Positions 37,395 to 49,629 of a DNA stretch of 64,000 nucleotides are shown here, one piece after another. How positions within the stretch are numbered: position 1 is the first letter of the stretch; each line of letters opens with the position of its first letter. The position numbers and the translations under genes are program-made. The stretch lies in contig JAZARR010000213.1 of the NCBI GenBank assembly GCA_037389465.1, positions 5,376,501-5,440,500 of the forward strand. Reading direction: 5' to 3'. The notes beneath the pieces are model-generated. The model did no database searches and was not told the origin of the DNA. It saw nothing but the letters and a program-made list of their open reading frames with translations. The stretch is from Baylisascaris procyonis. Its lineage: Eukaryota; Nematoda; Chromadorea; Rhabditida; Ascarididae.

Positions 37395-38009
37395 AAATAT
37401 AACCAACACACGCTGTGACTTGTCAGGTGACAAGCGAACGGCTTGTCGAGTCGATGAAGTTTGACTAACACCGAACGCCAGATGCAAATATCAAGCGCTT
37501 GCTTTGAGACGACTACTTATATGCTTTTCAACGTAGTGCTACTCTTTAAACAGTTAGCACCGTAATAGGTGGAAAGCTACTGCAAATATTCAGTCTTAGG
37601 ATCGGGCCGGAATTTGCTAAGCCTAGTCCCAATAAGACCATTTCTATAGGAGCAACACCAATTAGAGCTTCACTATGCCTTGTTATTGAAGGGCAGTGGA
37701 TGAAGTGTAAGATTAAGGTGTATGTATTATTTATATCAACTTTATATTCGATAAGTAAATTGCGCCTAAATTTTTTTATTGAATACGTGTTCATAATCTG
37801 GCTGTGATTGTAAGTAAGCATCGTATTTGATTTGCTGAGAGGGCTGTGAATCATTTCCAATAACATCTGCTTTTAGACGGCTGCAGTTGATGTGCTTAGT
37901 TGACGCTTATGAATAGTGTGTTGCATTTTGTTGATGCTGCTGACCAGTATGTTGCAATGTGTTATCGCTTATGATCGAGTGCGTGCTGAGTATTCAAGTT
38001 CGCTTTCAG

Positions 38010-38156
38010 CATTCTACACGTGTGGCAGTGCTGAGGGCACAAAACGGTTCCAATGGTAAGAAACGTTGCCGAAGTGAAGCATCGGAGTCGGAAATTGATA
38101 CGCCGCATCCATTGCAATCTTTGGAGCCAGACTCGCACTCTCTTTGCTCCACATAG
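38010..38156 (+). CDS. cnnm: Probable alternative CNNM C-terminal exon 2 (terminal)
   Basis: Acceptor TTCGCTTTCAG, then 48 codons in phase 0 with the donor at 30,311, ending TAG. It reads HSTRVAVLRAQNGSNGKKRC, RSEASESEIDTPHPLQ and SLEPDSHSLCST. Hydrophilic, Ser/Glu-rich, typical of a disordered tail. Exon phase, splice sites and GC rise argue that it is real; membership of the CNNM gene rests on its phase match with the preceding exon. No AATAAA was seen close downstream (AATAAG at about 38,241). Confidence 0.55.
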   Translation, partial: HSTRVAVLRAQNGSNGKKRCRSEASESEIDTPHPLQSLEPDSHSLCST

Positions 38157-41086
38157 CCTTCCGGCATTGAAACGAACTCCGAACGACGATGTTAAGACGC
38201 ATTACGGTTCGAATTTCGCGCTCCGCATTGTACCTCATTGCGATAATAAGTTATAAGAGTTATAACCGTAATCCGTTTATTTAAGATCGTGTTTGCTCGT
38301 TCCGGAGTATTATGTTTGCGTTGCGTTTCGGAGCTGATCAGCAATCAGGACCGAAAAGCAGACTCGTCCACAGAGTTAAATGGAGGTCCTCTTGTCTAGA
38401 TTCGTCTCATTCAAAATCTGAGATTATCCAAGAGAGGCGGTGCTCTGCCGAACACTGAAATAATTTTAATCACTTAATTTTTAACTGATTGTTTCGATTA
38501 GTGAGTGCAAAGTTTAAATCAGTTAAATGCGATTTGTATTTCGGCTGTCAAGACAGACTGTCGGCAAATTATCTTCGTGCTTAAGAAATGCTGTAGTTTT
38601 GGGAAGTGCTTTAAGCTTAATATGGTGCCAAATTCAAAGCTGCAAAATCCGGATGGGCGTGAAATGCGTCGAAGGTTCTATGTGTTTTCATGTGCAGCCT
38701 TTATGAAGAACTAATGCTTATTGGTGAGTGAGCAAAGAACGAATTATATGAATGCACATCAACGTTTTTTCAACATACAGTGGTGTTTTAGTTCACTAAT
38801 GGTTTGCCGGCTGCATTGCTGTTCGTCGTGAAAACGTTACCTAGTTCAATTCCTGGACATTTCAGATATTCACCCGAGGAAAATTCTCATGCTTTCATCC
38901 TGTTGAGGTTATTCATTTAACCTGCATAATAAGGCATTACTGCCGAACTTCTATTCACAAATGTTATTTTATTGAGAAATTTGGGGAAGAAATTTATTAG
39001 GAGTGTTTATTTCTTGAGAGTGTAGAGTTTAATCACTCGAATTGGTTTATTTATAAATATAAATAACTTGTGAAATTGAAGGTAATTGAAGGAACCGAAA
39101 GTATTGTTGTTCTATTAATTTGACTATTATATACCATCTGTTTCGATCACTGGTTCATTGCTGTTGCACAGGTATTTTTCATTGAACAGCTCAGAATGTA
39201 CAGCTCAGCTTCTTCCTTGTTTGCTTCTGCCATTTGTCTTCGTGGATGAATGCCATAGATGAATATATTGAAGTACACATAGCTGAACATCATTTCATGC
39301 CCGAAATGTAGAAATCTCTTGTTTGATGTAATTTCTATTACGGATGGTTTACTACTCGAAGAGTCGTTATGAAAAGCTGATGTTATAGCTATGAGACTGT
39401 TTCAGAATCAGCAAACGAATCATCATTAATCGTCGACTTGTATCTTTGTACGGTTTTAAAAATGATTGCGAATCATAAATCGGACTATGATCATATCTTG
39501 TTACATTTCCTTGAAAATGTGCTGCTTGATCGATTTTGAAACAAGTCAATGCATCATTTTCGCGATGGTTAGCTGCGCTAATTGAGCTGATTATTTTTTA
39601 TAATAGATATGTAGATATCGTATATAATAACGACTCGATACCTCATTTCTGGGATGCTTAGCTGTGCTAGTCGAGTTGAATATCTTACATTATAGATACA
39701 ATATTTCCTATATTTTATAATCGAAGGCAATAGAGATCAACGCGGTAATGGTAATTCTTTTTTTTTAGAAATTGAATTTCTTAGGTAACTCGAAGATCTT
39801 TTTTAAAAGAGGGGCTCAAGTGCATCATATTTGGGATCCGGGTAACATAAAACATTGAAAAAATCGTTCGTTGATGATATTTTCTTATATGGTTTGCCTC
39901 ACAAATCGCATCCCTCGAAAAGCAGTTGTGTCTTAGAGAAGATTTATGCTTTGTGGTTTGCACTCCCGATTTTATTTATTTAAGTGAGTATATATATGTG
40001 TGTTATATTATACATTATTTTCGGTCTTTATTGATTCTCCTTGGATTTAGAGCTTGATTCCAATCGTCCTTCTCTATTCTCTCATCATTATGCTTGCAAA
40101 ATGCGCAAATTTGAATTTTTTCCATTGGTTTGGCGATGATTTCGACTTTAATGAGTTTGTCAGCAAGAAGATTAAATAGAAGTGGTAGTTGTTTGCTCAT
40201 TAGAGTATTTTCTATTTGATTCAAAGTGTTTTGGTTTCCTCATTTTTTCCTGCTAGAAATTGGGAGAGAATTTCTACTGAGTATTTATTGCTAACCACAT
40301 TACTGTTCAATTGCTGGAGCGGTATAATCAAACATTGTATATATTAGTACTCGTTTGCAACTTCGAAGGCTCCATGAAAAGATTTCATAAATGTGAGAAA
40401 AATATCAACGCTGGTTTTAATTTCATTTCTTGAAAAAAAAGACAACTTTTGAAATTAAACGATTGTTTTTATTTGATGCACTTTATTTATGTCACTGGCA
40501 GAATGTCTTCAATCCATTAGAGGAGAATAGGCGCTATAATTTTCAATTTTTTATGGCCATCAACAATCTAACTGAATGTTGTTAACTTGCCGAACATGGG
40601 TTATAAGTTGGGAAGGGCAAATTTGCTCGATTAATATCGTTGGTTGAAAGGAAGTTTGTTAATCATTGTTGATCGAAAGTATTGCTTTTGTTCATCTGTT
40701 TCTTTTGAAGAGAATTTCGTTTTAAGTTTCTTTAAGGGGAATATTTTCTTTCTGAAGCATGTCGCTCCACGAAAACATTTTTTTTTTTGGAGACAGCCTT
40801 GTTTTGGGGGTAGCCTTGCATCGTCTCACTAATTTGCCCTTTCCGAATATTTGTTAAACATATTTGCAGAAGGATAAAGGACGAACGGTGCGAGACACTG
40901 TGTCTACGAGATGAATCTCATTGTTTTTCGCGCAATTTCTTTCTCGAAAAAATAATTCTTCTTAAAATGTTATATTATTATGCGATCCAGTTTGTTTTTC
41001 TATGTGTTAATATAAATGGAATTATGATTTAATTGTATATAAAAATAGCGCTTATCGTATAGTTCACGTTGTTTGATTAGTTGCAG

Positions 41087-41284
41087 ATTTGATGATGGAA
41101 GAGCAATGCAAATTTCTCGGGAAATAGCATATCAGCATCTGCCTTTGAATATAACAGTCGAGGTTCTAATCCATGATTTAGACAAAGATCAGAGGGATTT
41201 GCGACCTTTTATATCTAGCACTTTTCCCTCTTCCACTCTTGCCCACTTGTGGAGGTGGAATAGTGCATATATAATTAATCATTA
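41087..41284 (+). CDS. Possible isolated exon (unidentified)
   Basis: Acceptor TTAGTTGCAG followed by a frame reading FDDGRAMQISREIAYQHLPL, NITVEVLIHDLDKDQRDLRP and FISSTFPSS to a stop at 41,284. A donor could also end it earlier at GTCGAG|GTTCTA (about 41,163). The acceptor shares GATTAGTTGCAG with an FMO acceptor at 51,058. The composition is protein-like (amphipathic, charged), but no partner exon or family is recognised. Confidence 0.25.
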
Positions 41285-44200
41285 GACGAGAGCAAAATGG
41301 GGCATTTATTCTGTTTGTTGCAATAAGAGAACAATTATTTCGCCTAAAATGAAGTAATGAAGATTAAGGTGCGCACCGAACGCTAAAGGCAATAAATGTG
41401 TCGTGTCTAACATGTACTATAATATTTCTTCTATGCAATGGGGCGGGGATGTATAAGGCGAAGTAGGAAGAGTGCAGGAATTCGGATGAACGATGCGAAT
41501 CTTCGAATCTGCGACCCTAAAGTCTCATTTCCTTATCCAAAATTCTGTGCGACACGTCTAACGGGGATTTTATGGTGTAAGCTTTATCTCTTTTGTCACT
41601 CATTGCGGTTCTAAGATTTATACGTTGTTTTCATCAAATGCATAAAAGCGAATAGCAAATTATGAACAGTAAACGAAGGAGACGCGCAGGCTGAGGTATG
41701 TTGTGATTGCATCGTTAACGCACGAAGCGTCGTACCAAGCCTGCACCAAAAATAGCATTAGTTTGCTGGAGTACGATTCTGTTAAATATGTCTTTCATTG
41801 ATGATGGACTTGAACGACTTCACTGATCAATGTTAGACTTTCTCGATATGAAGCAATGCAAATTTTGAAGAGCGATGGTCTCATTACTATGAAAATAATT
41901 CAGAACTAAATGAATCGAACGCCGAGTTGTGATTTCAAAAATTGCTCCCAATAGATGAGCATATCTCTATAATGTTCAATTGCGAAAGATTATTGATGTG
42001 CTATTGAGTTTTTTTTTAGTAAAACATTAAAAGTTGGAAAGGAATGAGAATGTCATTTTTTCCACTTAAAAAACCTGTAATGAGGAAAGCATGTGAACGT
42101 TCACTCTAAGAAAGGAAATCGAATGAAAAAATGTTCCCGTTGGTTTTTTGCATCGTTACGCCCATCTTACCAAACTTGCGTCCAACTAGTTGCATCGGAA
42201 TATCGGTGATAGCGAACTGTGAACGTGCAAAATTGTGCATCGAATGCAGAATGCGGATTCCAAAACCGTATATCAACATGGCTTCGTACCTGTTCTTCGA
42301 GTTCCTTTTTCAGAATAAAAGAGTTGAATGCATTTTAAAAACACGAAAACGTATATGACCGGTCATACGATTCAAGTGCAATCACATGACAAAGAACGAC
42401 TATCAATCAAGGAAATTTGCTGTAATCATTTCAAAACAATTTTCACACTTCACTGTTCAGGTGCATTTTGTTCATTTATTGCTTCGAGTGTCTCTTGGTC
42501 ATTCCAAATTTGTTGTTACGAAGCATCAAAATCACAATCACAGAATGTGAAAAATTTTGCATGAAAATTTGAATTTATAAAAATTACGTTTGGAAGAGTC
42601 TTGAAACAAAAATTTTCATTTGAATAAAACAAACGGAAATGACTTCGATTTCAGTGTATTGGGAAATATGCCAAGTGAATATTTTCTTTTCTAATTGTAG
42701 AGGATTTTTGTTGGATGCGCCAAGCGAATTTTCTGATGTACGTGCGTGTTGTATTTGCTAAGCGAAGCGAACTGTAGCCTCTCTTCAGATCCAATTTCGT
42801 TACTTGGACGAAAATTACATCAGTGGGCATACTTTATGCTATTGCGTAAACTATGAAAGGTCGTTCAATAATAATAGTGACTGCCGCTTGAAATGAGTCA
42901 ACAAGTATGCCACCTCGGATATAAAAACACACATAAACACATGCGATTTCACCCAATTAGGATGACATCGATAAATTAAAAAACAATTATTCGCTATTTT
43001 CATTCTAAAAACAGCGAAATTGGAGAAGTGCGAAACACTTCAAGAATGAAGAAATATGTTGAATAGCTGGTTCGCTCTTTTTGTTCTAATTAAAGGAATT
43101 TTAGGCACATTGTGAAGCGTTTACAGATCACGAAACTTTATGAAAATGTTTACAGAGCTATGTTGTAATGTCTAGAGAGACATAGTGCGATTTATTCAAA
43201 AACACCGCATAGAAGAAACGTTTTGCTTAGCCGCGTATAAGTGCAATTGTGTGCCTCTAAATCGTTAAGAAGGATTACCCCATAAACCGCAACAAGTGGA
43301 GAACTTGTGAAAGAATGGAACAACGTTCTGTTATGTGACAATCGGCGAACGCGTTGGACACATTATGTCAAATGCGGTTTTCCGATGATTGAATGGTGCG
43401 TCGAACATTTTGAAGTTTGATGCGACTTGAAATTGGGAGCGATTCAATGATAACGTTATCATGGTGATATGTAAACCTTTGTTACTGTTGTGTATAGAAT
43501 GAGGTTATCTTTAGATATCAACATCATAAAAGCGACATTTCTCATATAGGTGAACATCTAGCCGCTTGAAGTTTAAGCCTGAGCATGAGATTGGAGGAAG
43601 TATAACAGTTGTAGCCAGTTGAAACTTACATTTCATAACGCTGTCCCAACATTTGTCAAAGGGTCGCCTCATGTTGTAGGAGAAAATGCAAACTTTCGTT
43701 TAGTGATGAATGATAGGACCAATGGTTGAGTCCGGATTGAGGATGTAATTGGAACTTAACAACTCGGCTGCTTGCTATTTTCAGAATAGCATTTCTATCA
43801 GGATTGAAGCAAACGGGCTTTCAGAAATATGACGTCTGCTGCGATTTTACAAAACTCCGTGGCAAGTTGACTTATGCAATCATCACAGCTTTAACCGAGT
43901 AACCGTGCGTGCCTGAACAGAGGTCCCCTCATTTCCTTGATTCTTCTGGAAACATGGCATATACGACATTTGAATTTTGGAAACAACTCCAATTAATGTG
44001 CATTTACGCACATTACAGATATATTTTCACATAAACATAGCACAGCTAACTACTATTCTGCATGCAAATCTTCCACTGTCCAAATAGCGGCATCCAGCAT
44101 AAATAGCTGAATACATGCGTGAAGTCTACATTTATCAAATAAAGCGATCCCCCAAGAAAAGATAACATCTGGTGAGGTAAGAAATTTTAGCGCTGCCTTT

Positions 44201-45008
44201 TACTCTTTGCCAATTTGGCATCGAAACTTTTTAGCAATGCCAACAAGCCCTATCGGAACAAGGGCAGTGGAACAAATCAGAATTCCCTTAGGTGGAACAA
44301 AGGTGAATCGACTCGTCGACATCTGACGGGCAAGAGACGAACCTAAGCCCTAACCTTCATGCGACCTTACAAATTCTCCTAAGCGGAAGTGATGGTGATA
44401 TGAAGACAAATCTGTTCGCGATGAAAATGCTTCGTTGAATAAAGTAAACAAGTAATAGAGATGAAAATTGAGGGTTCTACCGACAACCACGTGAAACAAT
44501 GTACAAGTGCAGAGAGGAAATAATGCTTAGAAGAATATATTTGCACGCTGAGGGCGAAGAAATTGTGGTGAACAATTTACTAACTTCAAACATAACCAAG
44601 GCATTTGCAACAAAACTAGCTCATTAAAAGGAAACGTACTGTGCAAATGAAGCTCCACTGTATGGTGGGCGGAAGTTGACCACTTTTCAAACTGTTATAG
44701 ATTACTCATATTTTCGTTTCAGTGGTGTCTATTTAGAAGTCTCATCGAACGTGAATGTAAGGTGTAAAGCTTAGAGCACAAATATGCATTTCTAGGCAAG
44801 CAATTGCAATAAAAACTTGCATTATTTAGATGGCATCAAAGTGTAGACTGAATTTGCTAAATTTATTGGTTTTAAGACGGTAAGTTTCCTTAAGTGATCT
44901 TTCACAAAACTATAAAAAACGATTGCAGACATAGTGACCTAATCATAAGTGCAAGGATTTGATAATGGTTCATGCGATCACCTTTAAAATATATGGATCA
45001 ATTCACAA

Positions 45009-45580
45009 ATGCTCATTCTAAAACTGCTGCAAGAAATGAGCCAATTAGGATGCAATAACTTTGGAATTCGACGCGAAATGGAAGCCGAGAGGAAAGAAGA
45101 AGAGATATGCGCACCCCCTCCTTGCATATGTACGTGTCCTCGGCTCACTGAGGAATCCAACAACACGACGGGACGACTATTTCTTCAGGAGCAGGTATCA
45201 GAAACGGACCCGGAAAACCCAAAACTACAGTACCTTTTCGACGTCGAGAGCCAGCGTGCCGCCGTGCGATGGTGCTCACTTCGGAATCTCTTTATCTCGC
45301 TTCTCAGACAAATGAGCGTTAAAAATCCTACCGCCGCAACATGCATAATGCTCGGTTGAAACGACGTCGCAGCTTGATACATTGGCGACTCACTCCTAAT
45401 CACCCTTTGTTACTCGTTCAAGCCAAAAACAACCATGAGAATCACCGATTAATGGGAAGAGCAGTTGTTATAATTCTTATCGCCTCAGCGCAACCTTGTG
45501 GTGGAAGTGCCGCGGTCAAAGAAAGCGGCTTGAGACATCAAAGTCGTAACCAACTTGCGAGAAGTCAAGCCTGAGGATCG
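45009..45580 (+). other. GC-richer block with overlapping open frames (unidentified)
   Basis: Two + strand frames (45009-45359 and 45061-45315) and a - strand frame (45185-45403) are open over the same bases, continuing into 45341-45574. The longest reads MSQLGCNNFGIRREMEAERK and EESNNTTGRLFLQEQ, with a possible donor GAGCAG|GTATCA. It abuts the palindrome at 45,726 and may belong to the same mobile or repetitive unit, or be an exon of an unknown gene. Nothing here decides between these. Confidence 0.25.
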
Positions 45581-45690
45581 AACGCGTCGCGTAACGTCGT
45601 ACACTCCGATCGCAGTCCCGGACTCGATCTCGGGTGCTAAGCCCTTCGGTCAAATTTATTGTAATATTGTATACTTTATTTTTTTTTTAG

Positions 45691-45924
45691 ATGCGATTTC
45701 CACTTTCCCTTTCGTCAGGTTGGAGTGTCGCACTCGGTGCAACGAGTGCATTTGAAAGTCGAATTGAAAACGGTGAAGAAGGTGACGCAAAAATCGAAAA
45801 GCGAACGCAAATGGATTCTCTGAGATCGTCATGTGTGATATGGTGGCAACACCTATTCAGATCAAAGCGAAACGATAATGGATTCGAGCTTCACTTAGGA
45901 GGACGCAAACGATCAAAAGGATGA
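45691..45924 (+). other. Open frame in left palindrome arm
   Basis: Reads SGWSVALGATSAFESRIE early and QHLFRSKRNDNGFELHLGGR near the end, then TGA overlapping the ATG of a second frame (MTTLLYNEMQAATDSLAT). The same two-frame arrangement occurs mirrored in the right arm. Function unknown; may be non-coding. Confidence 0.3.
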
Positions 45925-46513
45925 CAACTTTGCTATATAATGAAATGCAAGCAGCGACAGATTCATTGGCCACGTCCACGTCTCCTACCGTCCACCGATC
46001 CAACCGTCAATTCGACATACTCCTTAGGCGCCCCGCATCACCCCATCTACCCCCCACCCGACGCTCGTCTCGACAGGTTTTATTCTTCGACCGCAGCACA
46101 TGTCGAGATGCGTCTCGGGTGATGGGTAGATGGGGTGCTGTGAGGCGAGAATGGAACCTGTCGAGACGAGCGTCGATGGTGGGTAGATGGGGTGATGCGA
46201 GACGCGAACGGAGTATGTCGAATTGACGGTTGGATCGGTGGACGGTACGAAACGTGAACGTGGCCAATGAATCTGTCGCTGCTTGCATTTCATTATATAG
46301 CAAAGTTGTCATCCTTTTGACCGTCTGCGTCCTCGTAACTGAAGCTCGAATCCATTAGCGTTTCGCTTTGATCTGAATAGGTGTTGCCCACACATGACGA
46401 TCTCAGAGAATCCATTTGCGTTCGCTTTTCGATTTTTGAATAGACAGCATGCGTCACCGTCTTCGTCGTTTTTCATTCGACTTTCAAAAGCACTCGTTGC
46501 ACCGAGTGCAACA
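45726..46513. mobile_element. 788-base imperfect palindrome (fold-back element)
   Basis: The left arm (about 45726-46105) returns as its reverse complement in the right arm (about 46130-46513), centre near 46,120. The outermost 59 bases differ at roughly one base in ten, with larger indels further in, so this is an old inverted duplication and not a simple assembly fold-back. Each outer end has its own small hairpin, GCACTCG...CGAGTGC (45730-45749 and 46490-46509). Near the centre a ~45-base motif (CACCCCATCTACCC...GACGCTCGTCTCGACAGG) occurs three times in alternating orientation. It could be a fold-back/MITE-type transposon lacking a transposase. Target-site duplications are not evident. Confidence 0.85.
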
Positions 46514-46527
46514 GTACGATTAGACAT
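46309..46527 (-). other. Open frame in right palindrome arm (mirror copy)
   Basis: Reads MSNRTVALGATSAFESRMKN early and QHLFRSKRNANGFELQLRGR late. Compared with the left arm it has 13 extra bases and lacks 7, so the middle is in another frame, yet both arms return to the same frame for the last 20-odd residues. Function unknown. Confidence 0.3.
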
Positions 46528-49374
46528 TTAAAAAAGAGGAACAATGAAAGCCGTAGTGGAGTGCAACTTCGCCGCAACAAATTCCATGTTTCATTTTGGC
46601 ACACATTCTACAACAATGAATCATTTCAAAAGCTAAGCACTCTTTCTGGGGATATTCGGTGATGGGTGTCTGCGACTGAAGTTGAATGCAAACTGGTCGT
46701 CTCCAAAATGCTTTAGTTGCTCGTGCGTTTGCTCCTCCTCCCTCACTATCAGCTCATATTTAGCGTTACCTCCTTTTGAATTTTTGCGGTCTTTTTATGA
46801 CCTTTAAAGGTTTGAGTCTGCTTATATCTTGAGCAACCTGCAGACTTAGGTGAAAGACTGCGACCTCGTTGCTGGTGCTCTCTAAGCCATGCTTTGATTT
46901 ACCGTTAATATTGCACATCCTCATTGGGAAAATGGACAAATGGTATGCGCCGCATTTGTTCAGCTTACCTAAGAAAACAGTGTTGGTATGATTATGAAAA
47001 TAAAAAATATGTTTGCTGATGTAAGCTTGAGTTTAATAGCAGCTCAACACACGAATGGCGTAAAAAGACTGTTTTGGCGAAATTACTCAACGTGCAGGGT
47101 ATGCAATTGACATTGAAAGGCTTCGTTGAAAATGGTGCGCAGTTGGACATACATGAAAGCTGAGGAAGCAGTTTTCATGATTACAAGTTCTCGCAACTTT
47201 GTGGAATATCTAGGCCATTATAACATCTATGAATTATCGCTGCCTTCAGTAGGAAACACGTCGGAGGCCGTTTGAAGACACCTTCTGAGGACGAATGCTA
47301 GCGGGTTTCAAAGCCATTTAAATGTCTCTCACGTAAATGAAGCTGCGAAAACATCATTTTAATGTCTTTGTGTGAAAAAATAAAAATCCGAAAAGCAGAA
47401 TGTTAAAGAGTCGCCTCTTGATCAGCATTAAATGCACCAAAATGACTGAGCCTGACCTTCTCAGCACTGATGCCCCTAGAACGGCGAAGCCAAAACCACG
47501 GCGTCAGTGTGCTGTGAACAGACCATCTAAGGCTGAATTAAGAACGTTACCTGCGACAGCACTCTAGAAAAATGAAATCGCATCTCTAGAGCAGATCACT
47601 TTAAATATGGGAGAAAACAAAAACTCATCAGTAGTGGAATGCCGATGAACGAAAGACCCTATTTAATAGAATAACCCATGGAGGGCAGGATGGAACTCCA
47701 GGTGCTATATTCAAAAAAAAATAAGATGCTAATTTATTTATTATTCCTTCAGAGGCGACAAAGAACTAAGGATCAAAAAGTTGTCGTTACCTAATAAGTG
47801 AAATATTTCTTTTCGGAGAAGTCATAGCGTCCATCAATTATCGGAGTCAATTCAGCAACTTCTCAGATAAAAAGACTAATTGCCAAGAAGTTCGCAATCC
47901 ATTTACTTCCTATAGAGTAAATCATCGCTCTCACTATCTGCCCTTCCACCTCCACTTCCCCGCTACTCCTCTTCAACAGATCGAAAAACTTTCGGCGACA
48001 TGTTTTCGCGAACGTTAAAGAAAACTCCTTCATCAATAAAAAGTAGTGAAGCGCCATAAGTGCTTCAGAATTTAAAACAAGCTAATTGGCGCATTGCACA
48101 TCGTAACACATTTTGCTCAAAAACAAATGCATTGCCGAATGGTTACTGCACTTGTCGGCGATTCAAACAAAACGTGCAGACTAATAACTTACAAGAGGCG
48201 CGCCAGATCGTAAAACAGTTCTTATATGGTTCTTAAGAACCGAAGAAATCAATGAAACTTCGATGTCAAGGGTCATAAAAAAGACACAACTCTGGTCATA
48301 CTAGTCGACGTGGGCAAAACGGTTCATTCTGAACGGAGATGCAATCTGCAATTGGCTAAACTGCACACAAATATGCTATGGTGTCCAAATTTTATGAATG
48401 CACATAAAATAAGGCAAGCATGTAAAATCACTTTGCATTATGACTTATTTTTGTGGAAAGAATTTGCTAGCCATAATTTGGTAATAGCGTAAAAATGAAC
48501 AAAAAAAAAATTTCAAATACGCTATTGTCACGATGAAGCGTTGTAAATCACTCTCGTAATGATGACTTCCACGCTTGATGAGGTCGTGCTGCTCTTCGAA
48601 GATGAGCTAGAAATTTTGTTTGTAGATTCTGATGTAAATTTTCTATTTTCTTTGCAATTTTTTTCACTTCAGCAAAGCATACGTTGTATTCCGATTGTTC
48701 GCAACTTTATTTTCTCTTCATATGCAAATCAATTTCAGCTGAATATATGGTAAAAAATAGCGAGAAGGACATTTTTTAAGATCATACAAGAAAAAAGTGA
48801 TATTTTGTCTGCTTTGATGAAAATTGAATGTATTCTTTCCTCTAAATGTGATTCTAAACATCTCTACAAAACAAAAGAATAGAAGATGGTTTTTGCCCTG
48901 AACAATTGGAAAATCGTATTGTTTTTGCCTCTAAAAAAAGAAAAATTCGGCAGGTGGAAATCAATCATTGGCACAATCAAGAATTCCAAGTGGCTAATTG
49001 AAAGAAAAAGAATGAAATGCTTTGTCCTCTTCACTAAAAATAAATGGTCGAAATGACTTTAAAAGATGAATAAATAAGAACTGATAAAATCGACACCAAA
49101 AGTGAAAACGTACACATCATGCGTTTTTGCAATCAGCTGATATGATTAGGTATTTTCGTAATATTATGAAGTACGCAGCAATCTACTGTCAGATTGTTTT
49201 TTCTTGCGGTTGCTATGCCTCCAAAGTGCTCGATTGCTATGCTTAAGCAATGACATAATCCAGGCATAATCTGACATAATCCAGTGACTTAATTTAATAA
49301 AGAATTGCGCATAGGATATTTCCTTCCACAATGAATTTTGTTGAATGGCGCTGAGATTGGTTTGTAGGCATGCA

Positions 49375-49381
49375 TGATAAG
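49375..49381 (+). promoter_or_regulatory. Possible GATA-factor site TGATAAG upstream of FMO
   Basis: TGATAAG, the consensus for intestinal GATA factors in nematodes, lies 107 bases upstream of the FMO start codon. FMO genes are often intestinal in worms. A 7-base match can occur by chance. Confidence 0.3.
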
Positions 49382-49487
49382 AAGGAACCGGATAGGTGCA
49401 AACGCACGAAAACTCAGGTGTGTGTCGTCACCGCCGATTGACTCGCCTCTGCACTCTTTTGTCGAAGAAGTCAGTGTTCGGTCAACA

Positions 49488-49629
49488 ATGAAGATCTGCG
49501 TGGTTGGTGCAGGTGCGAGCGGCTTAACCGCAATAAAAACTTGCCTTGAAAATAATTTGGATGTGATATGCTTTGAGAAATCGGGTGATATCGGCGGTTT
49601 ATGGCGATACAAAAAGGATCCTTGTCCAG
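49488..49629 (+). CDS. fmo: FMO exon 1: FAD-binding Rossmann start
   Basis: MKICVVGAGASGLTAIKTCL then FEKSGDIGGLWRY and DPCPG, closing at CCAG|GTATGT with one base of a split glycine codon. FEKSxDIGGLW is the classic FAD-ribose-binding region of FMOs. A TCAG 13 bases before the ATG could be a splice-leader acceptor, but its pyrimidine tract is poor. Confidence 0.95.

Larger units (their letters stand above)
30312..38009 (+). other. Inferred 7.7-kb intron between alternative C-terminal exons
   Basis: AT-rich. Contains a (TA)n tract (31,237), a poly-G tract (34,343), a run of decayed-looking - strand frames (31,691-32,924) and a possible - strand exon (37,049-37,394). No other + strand exon recognised. 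Confidence 0.5.
38157..49487. other. Intergenic region between CNNM and FMO genes
   Basis: AT-rich and largely featureless except for one candidate exon at 41,087, a short imperfect duplication near 39,560-39,690 (TTAGCTGYGCTARTYGAG twice), a GC-richer block at 45,009-45,590 and the large palindrome after it. The FMO promoter must lie at its right end. Confidence 0.7.
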
